From the NCBI GenBank assembly GCA_965657825.1, contig CBFHQG010000002.1, positions 6,438-70,437 of the forward strand: a stretch of 64,000 nt of DNA. The letters run 5' to 3'. The translations under genes were made by a program, and so were the position numbers. Numbering within the stretch: the stretch's first letter is position 1; every line of letters starts with the position of its first letter. Shown here piece after piece: positions 24,703 through 33,083 of this stretch. The stretch comes from M55B157 sp965657825. GTDB taxonomy: Bacteria > Actinomycetota > Actinomycetes > S36-B12. A model generated the notes under the pieces. It made no database searches. It saw only the letters and a program-made list of their open reading frames with translations, and was not told the origin of the DNA.

Positions 24703-25964
24703 GCGTCCAGGCGACGCCGCAGCGCATCGGCCGCCCGCCAGCAGTCGTGGTACGTCGAGTACAGCGGGACGGGTGCGAACCGGATGATGTCGGGATTGCG
24801 GGTATCGGCGATGACTCCATCGGCGTCTCGCAGGGTGTCGGCGAGCGTGTGGATGTCGCAGGTGAAACGCACTGAGAGCTGGCAACCGTGCCGATCATCC
24901 TCAGGTGGAGTCACGATGCTCATGGCCCCCGGAGGCACTTCGCTCTCCACCTCATCGAAGAGCGTGCGAAGGTATCCGGTCAGGCGCAGGCTGCGCTCGC
25001 GTAGCTGCGGCATGCCTATCTCGTCGAAGATGCCCAGCGATACCTCGACCGGGGCCATCGCAAGGATCGGCGGGTTCGACACCTGCCACGCATCAGCCGT
25101 GGCCGGCGGGTCGAAGTGGCGTTCCATACGGAATCGCGTCGCGGTGTCAGTGCCCCACCAGCCGGCCAGTCGCGGCAGTGACGTATCGCGCGCATGGCGG
25201 GAATGTATGAACGCACCGGCGACGGCACCCGGTCCGGAATTCAGGTACTTATAGGAGCACCAGGCCGCGAAGTCGACATCCCACTCGTGAAGGCTCATCG
25301 GCACATTGCCGGCTGCGTGAGCGAGGTCGAAGCCGACCATGGCGCCGACAGCATGCCCCGCATCGGTGATCGCGGGCATGTCGATCCACTCGCCGGTCAG
25401 GTAGTTCACCGCGCTGAACATCACGAGAGACAGATGGCCGGCGTGCTGGTCGATCGCCTCGAGGATGTCTTCGGTGCGGAGGATGTCCTCACCATCACGC
25501 GGTCGCAGACGGATCACCTCGACCGCCGGGTCTAGACCGTGCCAGCGCACCTGAGCATCGACGGCGTAACCATCGGAGGGGAAGACGATGTCCTCCATGA
25601 GCACCTTCGTGCGCCCACCGCTTGGCCGATAGAAGGTGGCCATGAGCAGGTGCAGGTTGACGGTGAGGGAGTTCATCACCACCGTCTCCTCCGGTAGAGC
25701 GCCCACGAGGCGAGCCGCGGGATCACGCAATGCCTCGTGGTAGTCCTTCCACGGTCGAGGGCCAGTCAGTTGACCCTCGACACCCCACTGCGCCCACCGA
25801 CTGAGTTCGACTTCGACGGCCGGGGCTGTCGCGCGCGGCTGGAGGCCCAGGGAATTGCCGGCGAAGTACGCCATCTCGGGGTGGTCTCCGGAGAAAGGCG
25901 GGATGTGGAATAGCGAACGCCAGCCGGGGTCGCCGACATCGAGGTCGGGCTCATAGGAACGCAC
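24699..25964 (-). CDS. kynU: Kynureninase
   Basis: 421 residues from a GTG at 25964, 13 bases after the kynA stop. PLP-dependent; it cleaves (3-hydroxy)kynurenine to (3-hydroxy)anthranilate and alanine. Visible features are YFAGNSLGLQP at the N-terminus, VMNSLTVNLHLLM, GFDLAHAAGN, and the Schiff-base lysine in WCSYKYLNSGPGA, followed by GWWGTD. The frame extends 29 codons upstream, but that would overlap kynA and has no family sequence. Confidence 0.95.
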   Translation of the reverse strand: MRSYEPDLDVGDPGWRSLFHIPPFSGDHPEMAYFAGNSLGLQPRATAPAVEVELSRWAQWGVEGQLTGPRPWKDYHEALRDPAARLVGALPEETVVMNSLTVNLHLLMATFYRPSGGRTKVLMEDIVFPSDGYAVDAQVRWHGLDPAVEVIRLRPRDGEDILRTEDILEAIDQHAGHLSLVMFSAVNYLTGEWIDMPAITDAGHAVGAMVGFDLAHAAGNVPMSLHEWDVDFAAWCSYKYLNSGPGAVAGAFIHSRHARDTSLPRLAGWWGTDTATRFRMERHFDPPATADAWQVSNPPILAMAPVEVSLGIFDEIGMPQLRERSLRLTGYLRTLFDEVESEVPPGAMSIVTPPEDDRHGCQLSVRFTCDIHTLADTLRDADGVIADTRNPDIIRFAPVPLYSTYHDCWRAADALRRRLDA

Positions 25965-25977
25965 GGGCGTCAGCCTG

Positions 25978-26829
25978 TCAGATGCGCGTGCGGGAGGACC
26001 ACAGTTCGGGGAAGGCTTGGCGCACCAGGCTGCGCTCCAGCCATGCCACACCTGCAGAGCCTCCGGTGCCGATCTTCGCGCCCATCGCGCGGCGTACCGC
26101 CATCAGATGGCGGTACCGCCAGTCACTGAACTGCTCGGCAAGATCGGTGAGGATCTCGGCGAGTTCACGCAGGGGATCACCGTGTGCGGTGCGTCCGTAC
26201 AGGTCGACCCACACATCCTCCACTGCGTCGTGAGCCTCATAGGTGGTCGACGTGTCGCGATCGAGCACCTCATTGGGAATGGCGAATCCCTGCCGAGCAA
26301 GGTAGGCGAGCACATCGTCGTACAGGCTCGGTTCGGCGAAGGCGTCCAGCAGGCGCTGATAGTGGTCGCCGGCGACATGCTTGTGCGGGCGCAGCAGAGC
26401 GGGGTCTTTGAAGCCGAGCAGGAACTCGACGTGTCGATACAGGAATGACTGGAAACCCGAGGCTTCGCCGAGTTCTTCGCGGAAGGAGTTGAAATCCGCG
26501 GGAGTCATCCAGCGGAAACTGACCCAACTGGCATTCAGTGCCGTGAAGTGATCGACACTGCGTCGGAGGGTCACCAAGGCCTCGCCGAGGTCATTGCCGC
26601 GCAGTGCCTTCTGCGCGGTGCGCCACTCGAAGGCCAACAGGTTGAAGTACAACTCCATGATCTGGGAGCACACCAGGAACATGTACTCACCGGGCACGTC
26701 GGTGGCCGTGCGCTGCAGGCTGGCCAGGGTCGAGGCGCGGACATAGGCGTCATAGGGGGTGGTCTGCTCGAACTCCACCCGGGGTGCACTCGCCGCATCG
26801 GGCTTTCCGGGTCGTCGACGACTGGTCAT
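25978..26829 (-). CDS. kynA: Tryptophan 2,3-dioxygenase
   Basis: 283 residues from the ATG at 26829. A heme enzyme that opens the indole ring of L-tryptophan to N-formylkynurenine, the entry step of the pathway. Family blocks are MFLVCSQIMELYFNLLAFEW, SFLYRHVEFLLGFK and the C-terminal DWRYRHLMAVRRAMG, which contains the proximal heme histidine, followed by GTGGSAGVAWL. First gene of the kynA-kynU-formamidase operon, divergent from a lipoprotein gene across a 205-bp gap that contains a GGCAT-N7-ATGCC palindrome (26893-26909). Confidence 0.95.
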   Translation of the reverse strand: MTSRRRPGKPDAASAPRVEFEQTTPYDAYVRASTLASLQRTATDVPGEYMFLVCSQIMELYFNLLAFEWRTAQKALRGNDLGEALVTLRRSVDHFTALNASWVSFRWMTPADFNSFREELGEASGFQSFLYRHVEFLLGFKDPALLRPHKHVAGDHYQRLLDAFAEPSLYDDVLAYLARQGFAIPNEVLDRDTSTTYEAHDAVEDVWVDLYGRTAHGDPLRELAEILTDLAEQFSDWRYRHLMAVRRAMGAKIGTGGSAGVAWLERSLVRQAFPELWSSRTRI

Positions 26830-27034
26830 GGTGCTCCAGTCTGTCCCTTCTGGGCCGGGGAGGGAACCACCTGTCACCGGTCGAGGTGAATCGGCATGAC
26901 CGGTATGCCCTGATGTCCCCCCGCCAATGGGATCCTCCGTGGGGAACCACCGGGGGCAGGCGGGCGTCTGTAGGTGTGCAGGATCGTCGGCCGACCGGAC
27001 AACCGGGTCGGGGAATCGTGGAGGATGGAACATC

Positions 27035-27439
27035 ATGCGTAGCATCACTCGCCGGGGAATCAGCGCGATCGCCGTTGGCGTCTTGGCCGTGGGTGGTATC
27101 AGCACCCTCACCGCTTGTTCCTCCGGCGGATCCTCCGATCCGACGACCAGTGCCGCACAGTCAGGAGCCCAGATGATCGGTCCCGTCACCGTCGAGCCCG
27201 GCCAGACCGAGGTGAGCGTCAGCGTCGGGCGGATGGTGGTGTTCAACGTCGCTGATCCGACCAAGGAGATGATCGCCACTGACAACCCCGAGGTCGTCAG
27301 CGTCATCCCGGGTCGCGATGACGGTTCGGCGGTGTTCAATCCCGGTGCGGAAGCCTTGGCACCCGGAACGGCACAGGTCACCTTGACGAACATGGATACC
27401 GGGGCCACCCAGGTGGTGTCGATCACCGTCACCGAGTAG
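27035..27439 (+). CDS. Small secreted lipoprotein with an Ig-like fold
   Basis: 134 residues from the ATG at 27035 (GGAGG about 10 bases upstream). The N-terminal signal ends in the lipobox LTACSS, so the mature chain is probably lipid-anchored. The mature part is a beta-rich module (TVEPGQTEVSVSVGRMVVFN and APGTAQVTLTN) resembling the N-terminal domain of pilus-assembly CpaC proteins or a bacterial Ig-like domain. Function unknown. Divergent from kynA. Confidence 0.75.
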   Translation: MRSITRRGISAIAVGVLAVGGISTLTACSSGGSSDPTTSAAQSGAQMIGPVTVEPGQTEVSVSVGRMVVFNVADPTKEMIATDNPEVVSVIPGRDDGSAVFNPGAEALAPGTAQVTLTNMDTGATQVVSITVTE

Positions 27440-27465
27440 TTCCGCGACTACCCTGGGATCTCGTG

Positions 27466-27591
27466 ATGGGAGCCCCGGGGCCGTGTCCGGCCTGCGAGAC
27501 GGTGGACCTACAGCGCCGTGGCGGCAAGGACTACTGCCCGCGCTGCCACTACATCCAGCCCTGCTGCGACGGCGGCGACTGTTCGGTGTGA
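27466..27591 (+). CDS. 41-residue zinc-ribbon protein
   Basis: The ATG at 27466 opens a 41-codon frame ending in TGA at 27591, with residues CPAC at about 7-10 and CPRCHYIQPCCD at about 25-36. Two CxxC knuckles plus the YIQPCC tail match a small conserved family in bacteria that I recognise as a hypothetical zinc-ribbon. It ends ten bases ahead of the adenosine deaminase start, so it is likely co-transcribed with it. Function unknown; a nucleic-acid or metal-carrying role is possible. Confidence 0.7.
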   Translation: MGAPGPCPACETVDLQRRGGKDYCPRCHYIQPCCDGGDCSV

Positions 27592-27601
27592 GACTGCGGC
27601 G

Positions 27602-28630
27602 ATGACGTCCGTCTTCGATGCCGAGTGGATCCGCGGCCTGCCCAAGACCGAGTTGCACCTGCACCTGATCGGCGCCACGTCGCCGCAGACGGTCGTCGAA
27701 CTCGCTCGTCGCCATCCACACACCACGGTGCCGACCGAAATGGACGAGCTCCTGGATTTCTATACCTTCCGGGACTTCGATTCCTTCGTCGAGGTGTACC
27801 AGGCCGTCAGCGGCCTGGTGACTTCGGGTGAGGACGTCACTGTTCTCATCGAGGGCCTCGCGCGGGATCTACGGCAACAGGGCGTGCGCTACGCCGAGGT
27901 CACCGTCACCGCCGCCACCCAGTTGGCCGACGGGATCGCACCTGATGAACTCGCCGATGCGATGGAGACCGGACGGCAACGCGCCGCCGACGGCGGTGTG
28001 GAGATTGCATATGTGATCGACGTCCACGGAGGGCTCGGCCCTACTGTCGCGGATACCACCCTGGAGTGGATCAGGCGATACGCCCCGCCACGCACGATCG
28101 GCTTTGGCCTGGGAGGCCCGGAGGTCGGCGTCCCCCGATCGGTGTTCGCTCCCCACTTCGCCGAGGCGCGGATGCTCGGGTTGCGCAGCCTGCCCCATGC
28201 GGGTGAGACCACGGGGCCGGAGACCGTCTGGTCGGCACTGCAGGATCTGAATGCCGAGCGCATCGGTCACGGAATCGCGGCGGCAGCCGATCGTGACCTG
28301 ATGGCGCACCTCGCCGGGGAGGGCATCACCCTCGAGGTGTGTCCCACGTCCAATATCTGCACCGGCGCTGTGGAGGATCTGTCTGGACATCCACTGCGGG
28401 CCCTGCTCGATGCGGGGGTCCCGGTCACCTTGAGCACCGATGATCCCGGCATGTTCGGAACCGATCTGGTCCGCGAATACACCGCAGCCTGGCAATTCGC
28501 CGAGCTCACGAGGGCGGAGATCATCGCGATCGTGCGCCAAGGCATCACGGCTTCCTACTGCGAGGAGAGCACCCGCTATCGACTGCTCGCCGAACTCGAC
28601 GCTGTGTCGGTCGAGGATGGCACTGCATAG
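27602..28630 (+). CDS. add: Adenosine deaminase family protein
   Basis: 342 residues from the ATG at 27602. Zinc-dependent deamination of adenosine or a related purine. Metal and catalytic motifs are LHLHLIGATS (HxH), LPHAGETTGPETVW (His and catalytic Glu), RIGHGIAA and the C-terminal VTLSTDDPGMFGT. The residue after HLHL is Ile-Gly rather than the more common Asp/Glu-Gly, so a related substrate such as aminodeoxyfutalosine cannot be excluded. The phosphotransferase gene follows after 11 bases. Confidence 0.88.
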   Translation: MTSVFDAEWIRGLPKTELHLHLIGATSPQTVVELARRHPHTTVPTEMDELLDFYTFRDFDSFVEVYQAVSGLVTSGEDVTVLIEGLARDLRQQGVRYAEVTVTAATQLADGIAPDELADAMETGRQRAADGGVEIAYVIDVHGGLGPTVADTTLEWIRRYAPPRTIGFGLGGPEVGVPRSVFAPHFAEARMLGLRSLPHAGETTGPETVWSALQDLNAERIGHGIAAAADRDLMAHLAGEGITLEVCPTSNICTGAVEDLSGHPLRALLDAGVPVTLSTDDPGMFGTDLVREYTAAWQFAELTRAEIIAIVRQGITASYCEESTRYRLLAELDAVSVEDGTA

Positions 28631-28641
28631 ACTCAGGCGCT

Positions 28642-29742
28642 ATGGCGACACAGGAATCAGCGCCCGAGCAATCAGCCGTCGATCGGCTCGATCGGGTCAG
28701 TCTGCTGCGCTGGCTCGCCGATCAGGGACTCCCGGTGGATCCCGCGGCACCCATCGAGGCGGAGTTGCTCGCGCGGGGCCGATCGAATGTCACGTATCGC
28801 ATCCGCCAGGGTGATCTGGACTGGGTGGTGCGCCGGCAGCCGTTCGGCCATGTCATGCCGAGTGCGCACGATATGGCGCGAGAGCATCGGGTGATCTCGG
28901 GGATGTTTGCGGGAGGTTTCGTCGTCCCCGAGCCGATCGCACTGTGTGAGGACCCCGATGTGATCGGGTCCGTCTTCCATGTCATGCAGTTCGTTCCGGG
29001 TTTGGTCATGGGTTCAGCAGCGGAGACCGCCTCCCTGACCCCGGCTGAGGCTCGGGAGTTGAGTCTCGAACTCGTCGGAACGATGGCTCGGCTGCATGCG
29101 GTGGATGCACCGGCGGTGGGTCTGGGTGAACTCGGCCGACCGGAGGGATTCCTGATCCGCCAGGCGCAGCGATGGCGCAAGCAGTGGGAGCTCAGCCAGA
29201 CCCGCGAGCTCCCGCTCGCGGTGGAACTCGCCGATCGCCTCGAGGCCCGTGTCCGACAGATCCCCGAGGGAGTTCCGTGGTCGGTCGTGCATGGGGATTT
29301 CCGACTGGACAACACCATCGTGGATCCGCAATCGATGCGGGTTTCGGCGGTTGTCGACTGGGAGATGTCAACGCTCGGTGATCCGCTCACCGATCTGGGT
29401 TTACTGCTGGTCTACTGGACGCGCCCGGATGATGTGGCCTTGAAGAAGTTGCCGCTTGTTGGCGGGGTCACCGATCATGAAGGATTCCCGGATCGGCGTG
29501 AGCTGGTCGATGCCTATGTCGCAGACAGTGGGCGCGACGTCGATCACCTCGATGCCTGCATCGCGCTGTCGTGTTTCAAATTGGCCGTGATCTTGGAATC
29601 CATCCGCAAGAGGATCCTCGCCGGTGCCCAGGTCGGCAGCGCCGCCGGACAGGCGGATCTGATGGGTGGTGCTACCGATGTCCTGCTCGAACTTGGTGTC
29701 GCAGCGCTCGAAAGAGACGCACTCGACGCCCTGAGCTCGTAG
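28642..29742 (+). CDS. APH-family phosphotransferase (ACAD10/11-type kinase-like)
   Basis: 366 residues with an aminoglycoside-phosphotransferase/choline-kinase fold. RGRSNVTYRI is the glycine-rich loop, VVHGDFRLDNTIVD the catalytic loop, and VVDWEMSTLGDPLTDLG the metal-binding DWE block. This variant is typical of proteins related to the N-terminal half of ACAD10/11, which phosphorylate hydroxy-acyl-CoA in other organisms, so a small-molecule or acyl substrate is more likely than an antibiotic. Co-directional with add (11-base gap). Confidence 0.82.
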   Translation: MATQESAPEQSAVDRLDRVSLLRWLADQGLPVDPAAPIEAELLARGRSNVTYRIRQGDLDWVVRRQPFGHVMPSAHDMAREHRVISGMFAGGFVVPEPIALCEDPDVIGSVFHVMQFVPGLVMGSAAETASLTPAEARELSLELVGTMARLHAVDAPAVGLGELGRPEGFLIRQAQRWRKQWELSQTRELPLAVELADRLEARVRQIPEGVPWSVVHGDFRLDNTIVDPQSMRVSAVVDWEMSTLGDPLTDLGLLLVYWTRPDDVALKKLPLVGGVTDHEGFPDRRELVDAYVADSGRDVDHLDACIALSCFKLAVILESIRKRILAGAQVGSAAGQADLMGGATDVLLELGVAALERDALDALSS

Positions 29743-29756
29743 GTGACGGCTAGCCT

Positions 29757-29858
29757 TGCGTCGCCGATTTCGTCGTACCCGAAACTGGTGAGGGTCCGCA
29801 CGAGGAGGAATCGCGTGAAGTCATCGTCATCGACGACGAGCACACGTGTACCCGTCAT
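29757..29858 (-). pseudogene. Truncated response-regulator receiver domain
   Basis: An ATG at 29858 starts TRVLVVDDDDFTRFLLVRTL, the first beta strand and acidic pocket of a receiver domain, and continues to GYDEIGDA. After that the homology stops. The frame then runs antisense into the 3' end of the phosphotransferase gene (the stop codon of which is at 29740-29742). About 34 of roughly 120 residues remain, and the phosphorylated Asp is lost. It looks like a deletion remnant. Confidence 0.7.
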
Positions 29859-29871
29859 GTTCACGGAGACA

Positions 29872-30423
29872 CTATGTCGCCCCCTCTGGAAGCGGGAGGA
29901 CGCGGTACGGGGAATGGGGGTGTGGCACCCCATGGTCGGCCAGGGCATCGTCCAGCAACGGGAGGTCCGCTCCGTGCAACCGTCGACCGTCCCGGGTAGT
30001 CAGCACCGGATCGCTGGGGTACCACGATGCTCCTTCGCGGACACGTCGTAGAAATTCCCGTTCACGTAATGATGCCAGGGCGAACATAGTCGCCGAGGAA
30101 AGATGGTGGTGTCGGAACGGTGAACGGTCGGTAAGGCCAAGTGTCAGACCGAGAAGACATCGATGCCCACATGGCTTGCGTTCCCTGAGTGCACTGCTCG
30201 CCCAATCGATGTCATGCCATCGAAGGTCTCCCACAATCTCGAGTGGAACCCCATCATCATCGAGACGGCGGATCAGAGTGTCGGTTTGCGAGTCGATGTC
30301 GGTGGACTGGATCACCCGTCCACTGTCGATGCACACTCGCCCAGTACTCAAGATCCTTGCCGTCGGGTGTTCGGTCAGTCCGGACGATGACCATCGATAG
30401 CCGGTCAGGTGTGCACCGGTCAT
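29872..30423 (-). CDS. Hypothetical protein, lower-GC region
   Basis: 183 residues, not recognised. AGAGG lies five bases ahead of the ATG. The composition is mixed and rich in Arg, His and Leu (for example LREREFLRRVREGASWYP and HGADLPLLDDALADHG), with no membrane segment. Codon third positions are less GC-rich than in the neighbours. It ends 13 bases before the truncated receiver domain on the same strand, so both may be leftovers of one two-component or regulatory locus. An overlapping plus-strand frame of similar length exists but lacks a start site. Confidence 0.4.
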   Translation of the reverse strand: MTGAHLTGYRWSSSGLTEHPTARILSTGRVCIDSGRVIQSTDIDSQTDTLIRRLDDDGVPLEIVGDLRWHDIDWASSALRERKPCGHRCLLGLTLGLTDRSPFRHHHLSSATMFALASLREREFLRRVREGASWYPSDPVLTTRDGRRLHGADLPLLDDALADHGVPHPHSPYRVLPLPEGAT

Positions 30424-30587
30424 ATTGACCTCTGCACTGTGAGTGATGACGCTGAACCAACCGCGATGAGAGCGTTTCGAGCAGTGACCGGGAACTCCAC
30501 GGTAGGTGACCGTGAGGTTTGCGCGAGAGCGTGTTCATCGATGGTCGTGCCCGCTACCTGACCGCTCACTCAACGGGAGAGGACCCC

Positions 30588-31451
30588 ATGTCACACATTC
30601 AGTCGTCACCATCCCCCGATGTCATTCGATCTCCGCAGGAGGTGAGTCGTGACCTGATCGATTTGCTGCTGCACCGTCCCACGATGGACGAGGTGTCGCA
30701 GTTCCTCACACTCAGCGGACTACCCTCGCTTCAACCTCGCCAGACCGCCATCTATGCGGTGGATTCGAGTAGTCGACTTCGTCTTCTTGGTGCCTTCGGC
30801 ACCGAGCAGAACAGGGGGGACTTCGATCGGCGCTCGGCACTGGACACCCCGCTCGTCAGCGATGTTCTGCGTTGGCAGCTGCCGCAGACGAATCTGAGCG
30901 TGCCCGATGCGGAGGGCTCGAGGACGGTTCCCCCCGAAGGCCCTCAGATCGTGTGGCCTCTCGCTACGCCTTCGCGGTTGCGCGGGATCTTGCAGGTTCG
31001 CTTCGATTCAGAGCAGATCGCGCCGGAAGCCGAAGCGGAATTGACCGCCCTTGCGCCCATCCTCGCCCTCGTCCTGGAATGGCTGAGTGCACCGGAGGAG
31101 GCCTCGAGCAGTGGTTACGCAAGGCACTGGGGCTCCTGGTCGCAGACTCAGCAAGGCGAGGCGCCATCGACCAGTGGACAGCCGCAGCATGCGAGTGCTG
31201 ATTGGCGACGCGGTATTGATCGGGGGCGACCGAAGTCGCTGTCAGCTCGTCAGCAGCGGGTCCTTGAACTCATGGCGCAGGGGATGACGAACGGGCAGAT
31301 CGCCCGGGCGTTGAAATTCAGTGAGTCCACCGTCCGGCAGGAGACGATGGCGATCTACCGATACCTGCAGGTGCCGGGTCGGGTCGAGGCAGTCGATGCT
31401 GCGATCGATCGTGGGATCCTGCCCCAACCCGACCCGACCGTCAACGCATGA
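30588..31451 (+). CDS. LuxR-type regulator with an N-terminal GAF-like domain
   Basis: 287 residues from the ATG at 30588, with GGAGAGG upstream. Residues about 15-165 look like a GAF/sensor domain (AIYAVDSSSRLRLLGAFG, VWPLATPSRLRGILQVRF). A linker leads to a C-terminal LuxR helix-turn-helix (LSARQQRVLELMAQGMTNGQ, then FSESTVRQ). It is probably a stand-alone transcription factor that senses a ligand or redox state. It precedes the phosphoribosyltransferase-hydrolase gene and may regulate it; this is inferred from position only. Confidence 0.85.
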   Translation: MSHIQSSPSPDVIRSPQEVSRDLIDLLLHRPTMDEVSQFLTLSGLPSLQPRQTAIYAVDSSSRLRLLGAFGTEQNRGDFDRRSALDTPLVSDVLRWQLPQTNLSVPDAEGSRTVPPEGPQIVWPLATPSRLRGILQVRFDSEQIAPEAEAELTALAPILALVLEWLSAPEEASSSGYARHWGSWSQTQQGEAPSTSGQPQHASADWRRGIDRGRPKSLSARQQRVLELMAQGMTNGQIARALKFSESTVRQETMAIYRYLQVPGRVEAVDAAIDRGILPQPDPTVNA

Positions 31452-31452
31452 G

Positions 31453-31477
31453 TGACGATCGAATGCACCGATCGTCA
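31453..31477. terminator. Hairpin after the luxR-type gene
   Basis: TGACGATCG and CGATCGTCA form a perfect 9-bp stem with a 7-base loop, starting two bases after the stop codon. There is no T-tract. The rest of the 31452-31687 gap shows no further clear feature. Confidence 0.6.
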
Positions 31478-31687
31478 GGACTTAATCGCGATATGTCGGC
31501 TGCGAGATGTGCCGCATAGGCGATCGCCCGGTCTGCACACTCGCATTCATTGGTCCTCCATCCGTTGGTCGAGGCCGGGGATTCTCCCCGCCTGTCATCG
31601 AACGTAGGTCGGGTTCGCGCGCCGGGTTACCGGATACAGATCCAGTGAATGGTCACACTCCACTCCACCTAGAAGGGCTACGTCAGC

Positions 31688-33019
31688 ATGCTTGCCTCAC
31701 AGTCCTATTGGAATCGCGATCACGCCGGGCGCCAGTTGGCCAGGGCGCTGCGCCGATACTCGATGGCTCACCCATTGATCCTGGCGCTGACCTCCGAGGG
31801 TGTCGTCGTGGCACGACAGGTCGCCGAGCGTCTCAGCGCTGAGTTGGATGCGCTCGTCGTCGTTGAGGTCACTGATCCGAACGACCCGGGTGTCACGATC
31901 GGTGCGGTCAGCGAAGGTGGCGTCTCGATACTCGATCGCAACACCTGCGAACGCCAAGGGCTGGATCCGGTTGATGTAGAGGCGGCTGTCCACCGAGGTA
32001 TGAGTGAGGTGAAGCGGAGGGTACTCGCGATCAGAGGGGGCCGGCCACTCGTCGACGTGACGAATCGCCTCGTCATCGTCGTCGATGACGGGATAGAAAG
32101 CGGTGTACGGATGAGTTCGGCGGTGGCCTACGTTCGCCGGGCGGGAGCAGCACGAGTGGTGGTGGCAGCCCCCCTGGGTTGGCGGACCGCTGTGGAGAAC
32201 CTCCAGACGGTCGCCGACGAGGTGGTCTGCCCGGCCGTAGTGAGCGAGGCCCGCTCGATCGATGACCGCTACGAAGAAGACGAGGTTGTCACTGACTCTG
32301 AGATCGCCACGATCCTGCGGCTGTCATCGCGACACGATGTCGTCGTCTCCGTCACCGATCCGCATCATCGAGGGTGGCAGGTGCACAGCACGCTCGGGAT
32401 TCCACGCGGAGCCCACGGTGTGGTCGTCTTCGCGCACGGTAGCGGAAGCAGCAGGCTCAGTCCGCGCAACCAGGAGGTTGCTGCGTCCTTGAACGAGGCT
32501 GGATTCGCCACGGTTCTGTTCGATCTGCTCACCGAGGACGAATCCCATGATCGCTCCCTCGTATTCGATATCAACTACCTCGCTGAGCGACTCATCGCGG
32601 TCGTCGACTGGTGTGCTCAAGACGATCGGCTCGGCGACCTGCCCCTCGGCCTCTTCGGGGCGAGCACAGGTGCGGCAGCAGCATTGGCAGCAGCGGCCCG
32701 ACGTCCTGCTGTCGTCCGTGCAGTCGTCTCCCGAGGTGGCCGACCGGATCTGGCTGAAACCAGCCTGAGGTCGGTGGAGGCGCCCACGCTACTGATCGTC
32801 GGCGGTGATGATGCAGAGGTGCTCACGTTGAATGAGTTCGCCCTCGAGCGACTCGGTGGCCCCGCCCGGCTGGAGATCATTCCAGGAGCCACACACCTAT
32901 TCGAGGAACCAGGAGCTATGAATCGGGTGAGTCTTCTTGCAGCCTCGTGGTTCGACGAGTTCATGACGGTCGCGGAGCGGGTAAGCGGCAGCTTGATCCG
33001 CTACCGCCGGACATCATGA
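31688..33019 (+). CDS. Phosphoribosyltransferase/alpha-beta hydrolase fusion (Rv0571c-like)
   Basis: 443 residues. The N-terminal half (about 1-215) is a phosphoribosyltransferase-type domain with the PRPP loop as VIVVDDGIESGVRMSSAVA. The C-terminal half (about 235-435) is a dienelactone-hydrolase-like domain with VVVFAHGSGSSRLSPRN, nucleophile LFGASTGAAAAL and a His near PGATHLFEEPG. The same two-domain layout and similar length are found in the Mycobacterium tuberculosis dormancy-regulon protein Rv0571c. The reaction is unknown. It lies downstream of a GAF-LuxR gene and upstream of a DM13 protein. Confidence 0.85.
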   Translation: MLASQSYWNRDHAGRQLARALRRYSMAHPLILALTSEGVVVARQVAERLSAELDALVVVEVTDPNDPGVTIGAVSEGGVSILDRNTCERQGLDPVDVEAAVHRGMSEVKRRVLAIRGGRPLVDVTNRLVIVVDDGIESGVRMSSAVAYVRRAGAARVVVAAPLGWRTAVENLQTVADEVVCPAVVSEARSIDDRYEEDEVVTDSEIATILRLSSRHDVVVSVTDPHHRGWQVHSTLGIPRGAHGVVVFAHGSGSSRLSPRNQEVAASLNEAGFATVLFDLLTEDESHDRSLVFDINYLAERLIAVVDWCAQDDRLGDLPLGLFGASTGAAAALAAAARRPAVVRAVVSRGGRPDLAETSLRSVEAPTLLIVGGDDAEVLTLNEFALERLGGPARLEIIPGATHLFEEPGAMNRVSLLAASWFDEFMTVAERVSGSLIRYRRTS

Positions 33020-33021
33020 GG

Positions 33022-33037
33022 GGAACCAAGCGGTTCC
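33022..33037. terminator. Short hairpin after the fusion gene
   Basis: GGAACC and GGTTCC with a 4-base loop, starting three bases after the stop codon. Weak, without a T-run. Confidence 0.35.
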
Positions 33038-33083
33038 ACCGTGCGTCTGTCCACCAACCGACGATGTAAAGGAGACTCTGACT

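Noticed and set aside
31452..31687. DosR-type box before the Rv0571c-like gene
   Set aside because: Only a GGACTTAATC half-match is present; no palindromic GGGACT...AGTCCC.
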